Of a DNA stretch of 5,074 nt, positions 1-5,074 are shown in pieces. The first letter of the stretch is position 1. Every line of letters starts with the position of its first letter. Made by a program: the position numbers and the translations under genes. Source of the DNA: an archaeon. GTDB lineage: Archaea > Asgardarchaeota > Heimdallarchaeia > Hodarchaeales > S146-22. The stretch is from the NCBI GenBank assembly GCA_024276395.1, contig JAJRXH010000604.1:1-5074 (forward strand), read 5' to 3'. The notes below the pieces were generated by a model. The model was not told the origin of the DNA, ran no database searches, and saw nothing but the letters and a program-made list of their open reading frames with translations.

Positions 1-1
1 C

Positions 2-1411
2 AATAAATTCATTCGGATGGTGAAGACTAATCCAGACCTATTAGATCCGGATGAAGCCTACATTGACCATGACCTCTCTTTCGTGAAGTATTGCGATACA
101 CCTTACCTGCTAAAGTTTCATAATACCACCGTGATAGTTGCTCACATTCCCCATACTTTTTATATGTATTCACATTCCTACCTGTTATTCCGAATTCTAA
201 GAAGAATAAAATCTTTTTTACGACTTAATTCACTCCAAGATCATGAATCTCCACGAGAAATAATTGATGCCACCACGTTTATTGGGTGGTTACTCGAAGA
301 AGGAAGAAAAATCCCACTCCCATTAACTGAACACGATGTCTTGATTCTGAAAACGGTCTCTTTTTTCCCACATTTCGAAAAGAGCATTACTCTTAACCAT
401 GGAGAACGAATTTTAAGACTTATGGGATTGTCCAAGAATACAGGACAATTCAACCGTTATTTAGCCCGATTGAACAAGAACTCCATTTGGCGTGCTAAAT
501 TCAACGTGGACGCATCAAAACTGGGATTTCAGACCTTTTATCTTCCTCCAATGTCCATGCAAGAATATCAAGCTCTTTTGGATGCTCATCCAGAGTTAGA
601 ATTTTCATTTGTCTTCAAGATGAAAACAAAGGGAAAACGTCCCATAACAAGAGGTCTTGACAACATTTTCAAGAGCCTAGACACGACACACGTTCATGGA
701 ATCATTCAATTGCCTCTCTATGGCTCAATTTTGGATGAACTAGATGATGTAGGCTTATGGTACTTAACTAAGCTGCGCGTGACTTCAAACCTCCATTACT
801 TGCACAAGGGAGTTAATGAGGCAGCATATCCCATTACTTTTGATTTTAGTATGATTTTTGAGCCAACCAACGCAATGACCCTCAATCTTAGTCCCCTCTG
901 GGAGCAAACTTTGAAGTTATCTGATAATTGTATGCGATTAATCCAATATTTTTCTGACCCAAACAATCCAATGACGACATTTTCTCTATTGTCTAAGGCA
1001 ACTGGCATTCATCGAATTTCCGTTCCAAGGCTCATGCATTATCTTGTGAACAAAGATTTCCTGTATTACTTTCCATTGTTTACGAGAATTGGAATGGATC
1101 ACCGCTTCATTGTCCTTTTTTTTAGTGATGACAGTTATAACTTGAAAGCAATTGAATCCGCCTTGGCGCGTCTTCCTCGCTGCGTAAGTTTCCTCTCTGA
1201 CGAAATGCTGTTTGCATACCTGAGCGTGGGTGATGCACAAGTAATCAAACTCTTAGAACAAATAAGATTGTTTCCAAGTGACATCCAATACTATCTCATT
1301 CCATGGGCCTCCTTTAATGAAGATTATCAGTATAATTATAACCCAGCGCTCCACCTGATGAAATGGCATCGACGAGAAGACAAACTCATTTTATTCGAGA
1401 ATTATCTTTAG
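2..1411 (+). CDS. Putative multi-domain transcriptional regulator with tandem winged-helix and Lrp/AsnC(RAM)-like segments, 5'-partial
   Basis: The reading frame is open to the left edge. The first ATG (17) has no visible ribosome binding site, and the codons before it (N-K-F-I-R) read on as protein, so the gene probably starts outside the window. Residues are counted from that ATG; 464 are present, ending in TAG. Residues 18-65 resemble the end of an alpha-beta RAM-like fold. Residues 103-165 look like a winged helix: a helix from HDVLILKTV, a second at GERILRLMG, a recognition-type helix at GQFNRYLARLNK, then a wing. Residues 170-255 form another alpha-beta segment. Residues 302-354 form a second winged helix (CMRLIQYF, FSLLSKATG, SVPRLMHYLVNKDFL), and 361-430 a clear beta-alpha-beta-beta-alpha-beta RAM-like unit. 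The tail (431-464) is rich in aromatic and charged residues. There is no signal peptide or transmembrane helix, so a cytoplasmic protein is expected. The DNA-binding role is inferred from fold pattern alone; target and ligand are unknown. The gene converges on the surface-protein gene. Confidence 0.8.
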   Translation, partial: NKFIRMVKTNPDLLDPDEAYIDHDLSFVKYCDTPYLLKFHNTTVIVAHIPHTFYMYSHSYLLFRILRRIKSFLRLNSLQDHESPREIIDATTFIGWLLEEGRKIPLPLTEHDVLILKTVSFFPHFEKSITLNHGERILRLMGLSKNTGQFNRYLARLNKNSIWRAKFNVDASKLGFQTFYLPPMSMQEYQALLDAHPELEFSFVFKMKTKGKRPITRGLDNIFKSLDTTHVHGIIQLPLYGSILDELDDVGLWYLTKLRVTSNLHYLHKGVNEAAYPITFDFSMIFEPTNAMTLNLSPLWEQTLKLSDNCMRLIQYFSDPNNPMTTFSLLSKATGIHRISVPRLMHYLVNKDFLYYFPLFTRIGMDHRFIVLFFSDDSYNLKAIESALARLPRCVSFLSDEMLFAYLSVGDAQVIKLLEQIRLFPSDIQYYLIPWASFNEDYQYNYNPALHLMKWHRREDKLILFENYL

Positions 1412-1435
1412 ATTAGTTAATACACGTGGAAAAGC

Positions 1436-1450
1436 TATTTTAGATTTTTT
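1436..1450 (+). terminator. T-rich termination region after the regulator gene
   Basis: A T-rich stretch with a run of six T begins about 25 bases after the TAG stop of the plus-strand gene. Archaeal RNA polymerase commonly terminates at such tracts without a hairpin. The assignment rests on position and composition only. Confidence 0.4.
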
Positions 1451-1462
1451 CGAATGGCTATC

Positions 1463-1482
1463 GAGAAATGCACGTGTTTCTC
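1463..1482. repeat. Short dyad GAGAAA / TTTCTC around CACGTG
   Basis: GAGAAA (1463-1468) and its exact complement TTTCTC (1477-1482) flank an eight-base centre, TGCACGTG, that itself contains the palindrome CACGTG. It could be a protein-binding dyad or a small hairpin in the 3' region of the regulator transcript. It is short enough to arise by chance, and no function is known. Confidence 0.35.
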
Positions 1483-1690
1483 CATTCACTTGAGAAACCG
1501 CATTCATCGATAAATCCTAGTTGATTACTAAAAAAGTCAGATTCATCATTCCCAAATTACCCATAAATGACGACTTCCTCGGGCAGAGCATGCCTTTCCG
1601 TAATCCAAATCGTTTTAGTCCCTTGATTGAAAAAATAAGAACTTCGGAAGAATCACTGATATGATGATCCAACGGGGAAAACCGACGAAA

Positions 1691-1716
1691 GGAAAAGGGA
1701 AAAAAAGTAAAAAAGT
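1691..1716 (-). terminator. T-tract terminator of the surface-protein gene
   Basis: Read on the minus strand, the region just past the TGA stop (1738-1740) contains two runs of T (six and seven) separated by a few bases, followed by CCC and TTTT. This is the usual archaeal intrinsic termination signal. No supporting stem-loop is visible. Confidence 0.55.
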
Positions 1717-1737
1717 AGCTAATGCTCAGTTATTGAA

Positions 1738-2682
1738 TCATTTTTTGTATTTCTTCTTTTGAAAGGAAACAACACCAATTCCGACCAGCAGTGCTAACAA
1801 GGCCATTGTTGGCCCAAAGCCTGGTATACCTAAACCTAACAGGCCACCACCAAAGCCTTCAATCTCATAACCTTCACGCTCGATCTCAACATCCGTGATA
1901 ATCTTCATTTCTGATCCGTTGATCACACCTTCAATGTTACTCTCCGTCTTAAATCCTTGTAATACACCCGTGCTCATTTCATAAACTATTCGCATCTTGC
2001 TGTTAAAGGTTAAAGAGTCATCCGTTGTCTGATTTTTCGCGATGCCTTCCATGTTAATGTATCCTTCAAAATTACCGTCGTTCCTACTGCTTTTTGTTTC
2101 AAATTTCAAGTTGCTATCATCATCTTTTTTAGTTGTCGATTGATTTTCAAACGATTGCGCTAGCGTATCCCATAATTGATCTTGACTACCATTAACTGGA
2201 AATGCATATGGAAGAAAGTCTTCAATATCAGTGTTGATATCAGATGTCGTGAATTTTCCACCACTGGTCACCAAGGTTAGGTAGAAGAATGGAACATAAC
2301 CGTACAACATGATGAACAATGCGGAAAAGATACTGGAGGTGGCATTCACTTTACTTGAGCCCACTTGCACTTCATAAGTGAGCGTGGTTCCGAAAAATCC
2401 ACCACTTATTTCCTTGATCGTGATCGTGAATTTGGCATCTGGACCAGGATTTGTCGGATTTGAACCATTTATAGTGAATTGATCTGCACTAACCGTCTCT
2501 GCATTTTGTGTAAGGGATAAACTATAACGACTCACCACGAACGTGAAGGCATCCCCTACTTCCACGGCCACCTCATTCTGGACTACAGCAGCATTGAGAC
2601 CTACCATCATAGATGCACCTAGCAATAGCATCAACAATGTTACGGTAACAAATATTTTTTTAGATATGGAGTTTTTTTGCAT
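1738..2682 (-). CDS. Secreted, membrane-anchored surface protein with PGF-CTERM-like sorting tail
   Basis: This is a complete 314-residue protein. The ATG is chosen because GGAG lies four bases upstream and the protein then begins with a classical signal peptide: Lys residues at 3, 8 and 9, a hydrophobic core at 10-29, and a likely cut near the Ala-Ala at 31-32. Residues 33-275 look beta-rich and polar. They carry six N-X-S/T sequons (Asn 72, 113, 164, 180, 217, 255), which suits an exported, glycosylated archaeal protein. Residues 271-290 are Gly-rich and lead to Pro-Gly-Phe (287-289), a hydrophobic helix (about 291-306) and a KKKYKK end. This is the arrangement of archaeal PGF-CTERM-type tails, which are processed by archaeosortase or simply retained as a membrane anchor. 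An internal hydrophobic stretch (117-139) could be a further membrane segment. No enzymatic motif is recognised. The segment around YEMSTGVLQGF (235-244) resembles the Y-x-x-x-T-G-x-L turn common in Asgard lipoprotein-like surface proteins, as I recall them. The molecular function is unknown. Confidence 0.88.
   Translation of the reverse strand: MQKNSISKKIFVTVTLLMLLLGASMMVGLNAAVVQNEVAVEVGDAFTFVVSRYSLSLTQNAETVSADQFTINGSNPTNPGPDAKFTITIKEISGGFFGTTLTYEVQVGSSKVNATSSIFSALFIMLYGYVPFFYLTLVTSGGKFTTSDINTDIEDFLPYAFPVNGSQDQLWDTLAQSFENQSTTKKDDDSNLKFETKSSRNDGNFEGYINMEGIAKNQTTDDSLTFNSKMRIVYEMSTGVLQGFKTESNIEGVINGSEMKIITDVEIEREGYEIEGFGGGLLGLGIPGFGPTMALLALLVGIGVVSFQKKKYKK
1741..1827 (-). other. C-terminal sorting/anchor segment (PGF-CTERM-like)
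   Basis: This part of the surface-protein gene encodes residues 286-314. The order is Ile-Pro-Gly-Phe-Gly, then a hydrophobic run rich in Ala, Leu, Val and Gly, then Gln and a lysine cluster. PGF-CTERM tails are known in archaea as archaeosortase recognition signals with the same three-part layout. Whether a sortase cleaves this one cannot be told, because no archaeosortase gene is in the window. Confidence 0.65.
2587..2682 (-). other. Signal-peptide coding segment
   Basis: These codons encode residues 1-32 of the surface protein: a short basic start, a hydrophobic core of about 20 residues and small residues (Asn-Ala-Ala) at the probable cleavage point. There is no lipobox cysteine and no twin arginine, so Sec export is expected. 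Confidence 0.75.
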
Positions 2683-2686
2683 ATAT

Positions 2687-2690
2687 CTCC
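2687..2690 (-). promoter_or_regulatory. Shine-Dalgarno site of the surface-protein gene
   Basis: GGAG on the minus strand, within GGAGAT, lies four bases before the ATG at 2682. It fixes the start that also gives the complete signal peptide. Confidence 0.6.
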
Positions 2691-2698
2691 GTCCTTTT

Positions 2699-2706
2699 TA
2701 TATAAA
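2699..2706 (-). promoter_or_regulatory. Candidate TATA box, proximal
   Basis: TTTATATA on the minus strand is preceded by an A-rich CAAAAA stretch that would suit a TFB recognition element. Its first base is only 24 bases before the ATG. Initiation about 25 bases downstream would therefore fall at or just past the start codon and lose the Shine-Dalgarno site. It may be a chance AT-rich match or part of a promoter with unusual spacing. Confidence 0.35.
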
Positions 2707-2709
2707 TTT

Positions 2710-2791
2710 TTGGGAGGTTGCGGTTTTCATTGCAAGATACCGCTCAAGTCATTTCAATTCAATTCCATATATAAACGCATTCACCTCCCAA
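2710..2791. repeat. 9-base inverted repeat flanking the distal TATA box
   Basis: TTGGGAGGT (2710-2718) is exactly complementary to ACCTCCCAA (2783-2791), with 64 bases between them. The arms are GC-rich islands in AT-rich surroundings. They enclose the predicted leader and the distal TATA element of the surface-protein gene. They could be paired operator sites, or the outer stem of a leader RNA if transcription starts further upstream. Confidence 0.45.
2768..2775 (-). promoter_or_regulatory. Candidate TATA box, distal
   Basis: This is a second TTTATATA on the minus strand. Initiation about 25 bases downstream would fall near 2745 and leave a 5' leader of roughly 60 bases that keeps the Shine-Dalgarno site. 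That makes it the more coherent promoter for the surface-protein gene. It sits between the arms of a 9-base inverted repeat. Confidence 0.4.
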
Positions 2792-2995
2792 CCGTTACGT
2801 GATTTCTGAGAGCCCTTTCGCGAATCAAAGATGAATTCAACTTTTTTTTGCAATGGAATGGGAATTTTACACTTGAAAAATAATGAAAATCCTAGAAAAA
2901 TGGAAAAAATACTTTTACGTGATCTATCGCAATGGATGCTTTTCATAAGCCACATTTTCTCTTACTTGAGGGTACATTCAGCTCAGAACTCGTTG

Positions 2996-3013
2996 TTATT
3001 AATTAATTGATAA
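2996..3013. repeat. 18-base AT-rich near-palindrome
   Basis: The 18 bases equal their own reverse complement except for one position pair, with arms TTAT and ATAA around AATTAATT. It could bind a dimeric winged-helix or Lrp-type regulator. In AT-rich DNA such sequences also occur by chance, so the call is weak. Confidence 0.3.
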
Positions 3014-3278
3014 GTTTAGAAAGTAATTCAGTTCATCTGATCATCACAGGACAAGTGCAAGTGGGTTTCAAATTACTTACCTAATTTTAGGGTCATCCTT
3101 TACTTGTCAATCTTGCTGGGATCACTGACCTTAACTACTTGCCTATTCTCAATACATAGTACTTTTGCGTGCTTAGCGTGATTCCTGGATTATCCATCTT
3201 TTTTTCTTGATACACCTTAGAAAAGTAGCAATTATGGATGCCACGTTAAGAATAAATGAAATTCAGGAAATGATCCTT

Positions 3279-3306
3279 AAAATAGAAAAAAAGGGAGAAG
3301 AATCCC
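3279..3306 (-). terminator. Terminator of the aminopeptidase gene
   Basis: On the minus strand, about 34 bases past the TGA stop, GGGA and TCCC can pair across six bases (3293-3306) and are followed directly by seven T, then CTATTTT. The 4-base stem is weak, but the T-tract alone is a good archaeal terminator. It supports the aminopeptidase and surface-protein genes being separate transcripts. Confidence 0.55.
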
Positions 3307-3339
3307 AATCTGCTTTTTAATTTTCCAAGCAATGCCTGA

Positions 3340-5074
3340 TCATGAGTTAGAACGAATGAACTTGTCAGTCACTTCCATTATCTCCAACCCAAGCTTGATA
3401 GAATCCTTAAAGCGTGGGTATTGATTCATGTACTCAGTCAAGAGTTGGGCTATTTCATCCTTGTGAGGGAAGAACGCATGCCAAATGATTGCCATTAACA
3501 TTGATTCATGGATGTTGGGATGAATTTTTTGAAAGATGGATTGATGTTTCTTGAACCAAGGCCAAACATGCTGATGAGCTGCTGGATTCATTGTAATGAA
3601 AGTGACTGCCCTACCTTGATTACGCATCGGCACTTCTTTTAGCACGAATTCTAGATATTCCTTAATTAAAGACTCTTTTTGGAAGGCACTTAATCCTTGA
3701 AGGAAAGCTACACGCTCATGCTCAAGATCTGTCTTTCCATGGCGTTCTTTCATCCATTCAAACTCGTCATCATCATTGGTACTTGCTCCAGCCAACAACA
3801 CTGGTATTCTTAAATCTGGATGGATATTGCCAGTTTTCTTGTAATGTTGGTATTTCTCCAGCAAAAAATCACGAACTTCACTTAGTTCGTAGATGACAGC
3901 GGCAGATAATGCATCCTGCCGAAGTGAACTAAGATGAGGGCTTTCTCTTGGCTGAGGTTCTAATCCAATTTCCTTGAGAAGATTGTCAATGAACTTCGTG
4001 GCAACGGCTTTGATTTTCGAATAACTATTGGTATTCTTGAAATAAATGTAAAGGCTGGTTAAACGGTAGAGGATGTCAATGGCTGGAAGATAATCCGTCT
4101 CTTTCAAGAAATAGTTCTCAATGAATCCTAGATACTCATCAAGCGCGTGTTCTCCACCCACACTGAGTGCGTGGAAATCGTTATGGATGCCCCAACGATC
4201 AATGGGGGATAACTTCCTCTCTAGAATGAGATTACCCAGTTTTTTCAAGAGATCATCAGAATATTGCACGCGATAATAACCTGCCTGACCAAAATTCACT
4301 TTTACAGCAATGGCTCCGTCTATTTTCACCCGTTTTTCCCGATTTTTCATTAAGAATCGCTTGATCTTTGTACTACCATCTTCATAGAAGAGTTTCATCT
4401 TGATTGGGATGATCCAAAGTTGCTCTGATTCATTGGGTAAATAAGTAAATCGTTGTTGATGAAGAACTAGTTCATTGCCTTCAAGGGAAGCATTAATGAG
4501 GGGGAATCCGGGTTGTTCAATCCAACTCTTCATCAAGTTGACGACAGGTTCCTTCGTGACTTCTTCTAGTGCTTTCCACAAGTCTTCACTACTGGCATTA
4601 CCGTATTGATGCTTTTTCATGTAGTATCGTAGTCCCTCACGAAAAGATTTTTCTCCGAGATAATCTTCAAGCATTCGAAGGATGGTTCCACCCTTGTTAT
4701 AAATGATGGGTATGATGCTAAGATTGAACTCGGGAGTGCTATCATCATCACCTGGCAATTCAATGGGAACATCCTCGAGGTAAGAGTCACGATAGAGAGC
4801 TCCTATTGTTTGGCCCAAAATGAAGTCATTCCATAATTTCCACTTGGGATAAAGGCTGCTTACAATCTTGTAAGCGAACCATGTGGCAAAACTTTCGTTA
4901 AGCCAAATGTACTTCCATTTCAATGGACTAACCAAGTTGCCAAACCATTGATGAGCAATTTCATGAGCAATGACTTCACTGATTCGTTTCTTTCCACGGA
5001 AAGAGGTAGTCTTGCGGTCAAAAAGCATGGCATCTTCACGGTAGAGAATGGCACCCCAATTTTCCATGGCACCA
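3340..5074 (-). CDS. Zinc M1-family aminopeptidase (aminopeptidase N / tricorn interacting factor F2/F3 type), 5'-partial
   Basis: A cytosolic-type metallopeptidase that removes N-terminal residues from peptides, probably those left by the proteasome or tricorn-like proteases. The frame is open to the right edge. The codons before the first ATG (5067) encode Gly-Ala, completing the GAMEN substrate-binding motif, so this ATG is internal and the N-terminal beta domain (about 250-300 residues in the family) lies outside. Residues are counted from that Met; 575 are present. HEIAH (35-39) with Glu 58 gives HEXXH-X18-E: His 35, His 39 and Glu 58 bind zinc and Glu 36 is the catalytic base. Tyr 123 in YNKGG is the transition-state tyrosine. 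Residues 190-265 form the beta linker, ending in the conserved GYYRVQY. Residues 270-565 form the helical ERAP1-C-like domain, starting with the conserved DRWGIHNDFHAL. Length and motifs are normal with no frameshift, so the enzyme should be active. Exact specificity cannot be assigned without the N-terminal part. Confidence 0.96.
   Translation of the reverse strand, partial: GAMENWGAILYREDAMLFDRKTTSFRGKKRISEVIAHEIAHQWFGNLVSPLKWKYIWLNESFATWFAYKIVSSLYPKWKLWNDFILGQTIGALYRDSYLEDVPIELPGDDDSTPEFNLSIIPIIYNKGGTILRMLEDYLGEKSFREGLRYYMKKHQYGNASSEDLWKALEEVTKEPVVNLMKSWIEQPGFPLINASLEGNELVLHQQRFTYLPNESEQLWIIPIKMKLFYEDGSTKIKRFLMKNREKRVKIDGAIAVKVNFGQAGYYRVQYSDDLLKKLGNLILERKLSPIDRWGIHNDFHALSVGGEHALDEYLGFIENYFLKETDYLPAIDILYRLTSLYIYFKNTNSYSKIKAVATKFIDNLLKEIGLEPQPRESPHLSSLRQDALSAAVIYELSEVRDFLLEKYQHYKKTGNIHPDLRIPVLLAGASTNDDDEFEWMKERHGKTDLEHERVAFLQGLSAFQKESLIKEYLEFVLKEVPMRNQGRAVTFITMNPAAHQHVWPWFKKHQSIFQKIHPNIHESMLMAIIWHAFFPHKDEIAQLLTEYMNQYPRFKDSIKLGLEIMEVTDKFIRSNS
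4951..4965 (-). other. HEXXH zinc-binding motif of the M1 peptidase
   Basis: These codons encode His-Glu-Ile-Ala-His, followed by Gln-Trp-Phe-Gly-Asn as is typical of M1. The third zinc ligand, Glu in NESF, is encoded at 4894-4896. The GAMEN motif is at 5059-5073. Confidence 0.95.

Larger units (their letters stand above)
1412..1737. other. Intergenic region between convergent genes
   Basis: This 326-base gap lies between the 3' ends of the plus-strand regulator gene and the minus-strand surface-protein gene. It holds a T-rich tract for each gene (1436-1450 on plus, 1691-1716 on minus). It also holds two CACGTG hexamers (1423-1428 and 1471-1476), the second in the loop of a short dyad at 1463-1482. 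I see no convincing open reading frame, tRNA or strong hairpin in the remainder. Confidence 0.6.
2683..3339. other. Long non-coding region upstream of the surface-protein gene
   Basis: This 657-base gap lies between the end of the aminopeptidase gene and the start of the surface-protein gene, both on the minus strand. The left part holds the Shine-Dalgarno site, two TATA-like elements and the 9-base inverted repeat. The middle holds an AT-rich near-palindrome at 2996-3013 and a scatter of TACTTG/CAAGTR hexamers. The right end holds the aminopeptidase T-tract terminator, overlapped by a weak 28-codon plus-strand frame. I see no tRNA cloverleaf, no rRNA segment and no long open frame that looks like protein. 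Confidence 0.6.

Noticed and set aside
17..19. ATG at 17 as the true start of the regulator gene
   Set aside because: The frame is open to the window edge and no ribosome binding site precedes this ATG. The alpha-beta unit that follows also appears to lack its beginning, so an upstream start is more likely.
241..1240. Three minus-strand frames of 70-84 codons inside the regulator gene (241-453, 796-1008, 986-1240)
   Set aside because: All are antisense to a long frame with consistent domain patterns. None has a ribosome binding site or a protein-like sequence.
1580..1593. GGCA/TGCC mini-hairpin in the convergent gap
   Set aside because: A four-base stem with no T-tract directly after it is too weak to call a terminator or RNA element.
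2543..2809. 88-codon plus-strand frame across the start of the surface-protein gene
   Set aside because: It lies antisense to the signal-peptide region and the promoter of a well-supported gene and has no domain or start signal.
2749..2955. 68-codon minus-strand frame in the gap upstream of the surface-protein gene
   Set aside because: It has no convincing ribosome binding site and an odd mix of basic and hydrophobic residues with no recognisable domain. It also overlaps the distal TATA element and the inverted repeat. It reads like an AT-rich chance frame.
5065..5067. ATG at 5067 as the true start of the aminopeptidase gene
   Set aside because: This Met is the M of the GAMEN motif, with Gly-Ala encoded just before it. 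The N-terminal domain of M1 enzymes must lie beyond the window.
1738..5074. Surface protein and aminopeptidase as one operon
   Set aside because: They share a strand, but 657 bases lie between them, with a T-tract terminator after the peptidase and separate promoter-like elements before the surface-protein gene.

Overview
The window looks like a piece of an archaeal genome, most plausibly from the Asgard lineage, although no rRNA or other phylogenetic marker is present to prove it. Four things point to archaea. The predicted surface protein ends in a PGF-CTERM-like tail (Pro-Gly-Phe, then a hydrophobic helix, then lysines) and carries six N-glycosylation sequons. The promoters that can be recognised are TATA-like (TTTATATA). 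T-rich tracts, not strong GC hairpins, follow the genes. The M1 peptidase is of the tricorn-interacting-factor/aminopeptidase N type. The DNA is AT-rich, with large gaps between genes.

There are three substantial genes. On the left, a plus-strand gene (2-1411) runs in from the window edge. It appears to encode a long multi-domain protein in which winged-helix DNA-binding segments alternate with Lrp/AsnC (RAM)-like alpha-beta segments, and it is probably a transcriptional regulator. A 326-base gap (1412-1737) separates it from the convergent minus-strand gene at 1738-2682. That gene encodes a secreted or membrane-anchored, beta-rich surface protein of unknown function, with an N-terminal signal peptide and a C-terminal sorting/anchor segment. 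Upstream of it lies a 657-base non-coding region (2683-3339) holding a Shine-Dalgarno site, two TATA-like elements, an inverted repeat and an AT-rich palindrome. On the right, a minus-strand gene (3340-5074) runs off the window edge. It encodes the catalytic and C-terminal parts of a zinc M1 aminopeptidase, with the GAMEN motif, HEXXH-X18-E and the catalytic tyrosine all intact.

The three genes do not form an obvious operon or pathway. The peptidase and the surface protein share a strand but are separated by a long gap with its own terminator and promoter signals, and the regulator gene converges on them. I see no mobile element, CRISPR array, tRNA or rRNA, and no evidence for a new defence or biosynthetic system. 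The most distinctive items are the tandem winged-helix/RAM-like regulator and the heavily sequon-bearing surface protein with its long upstream region.
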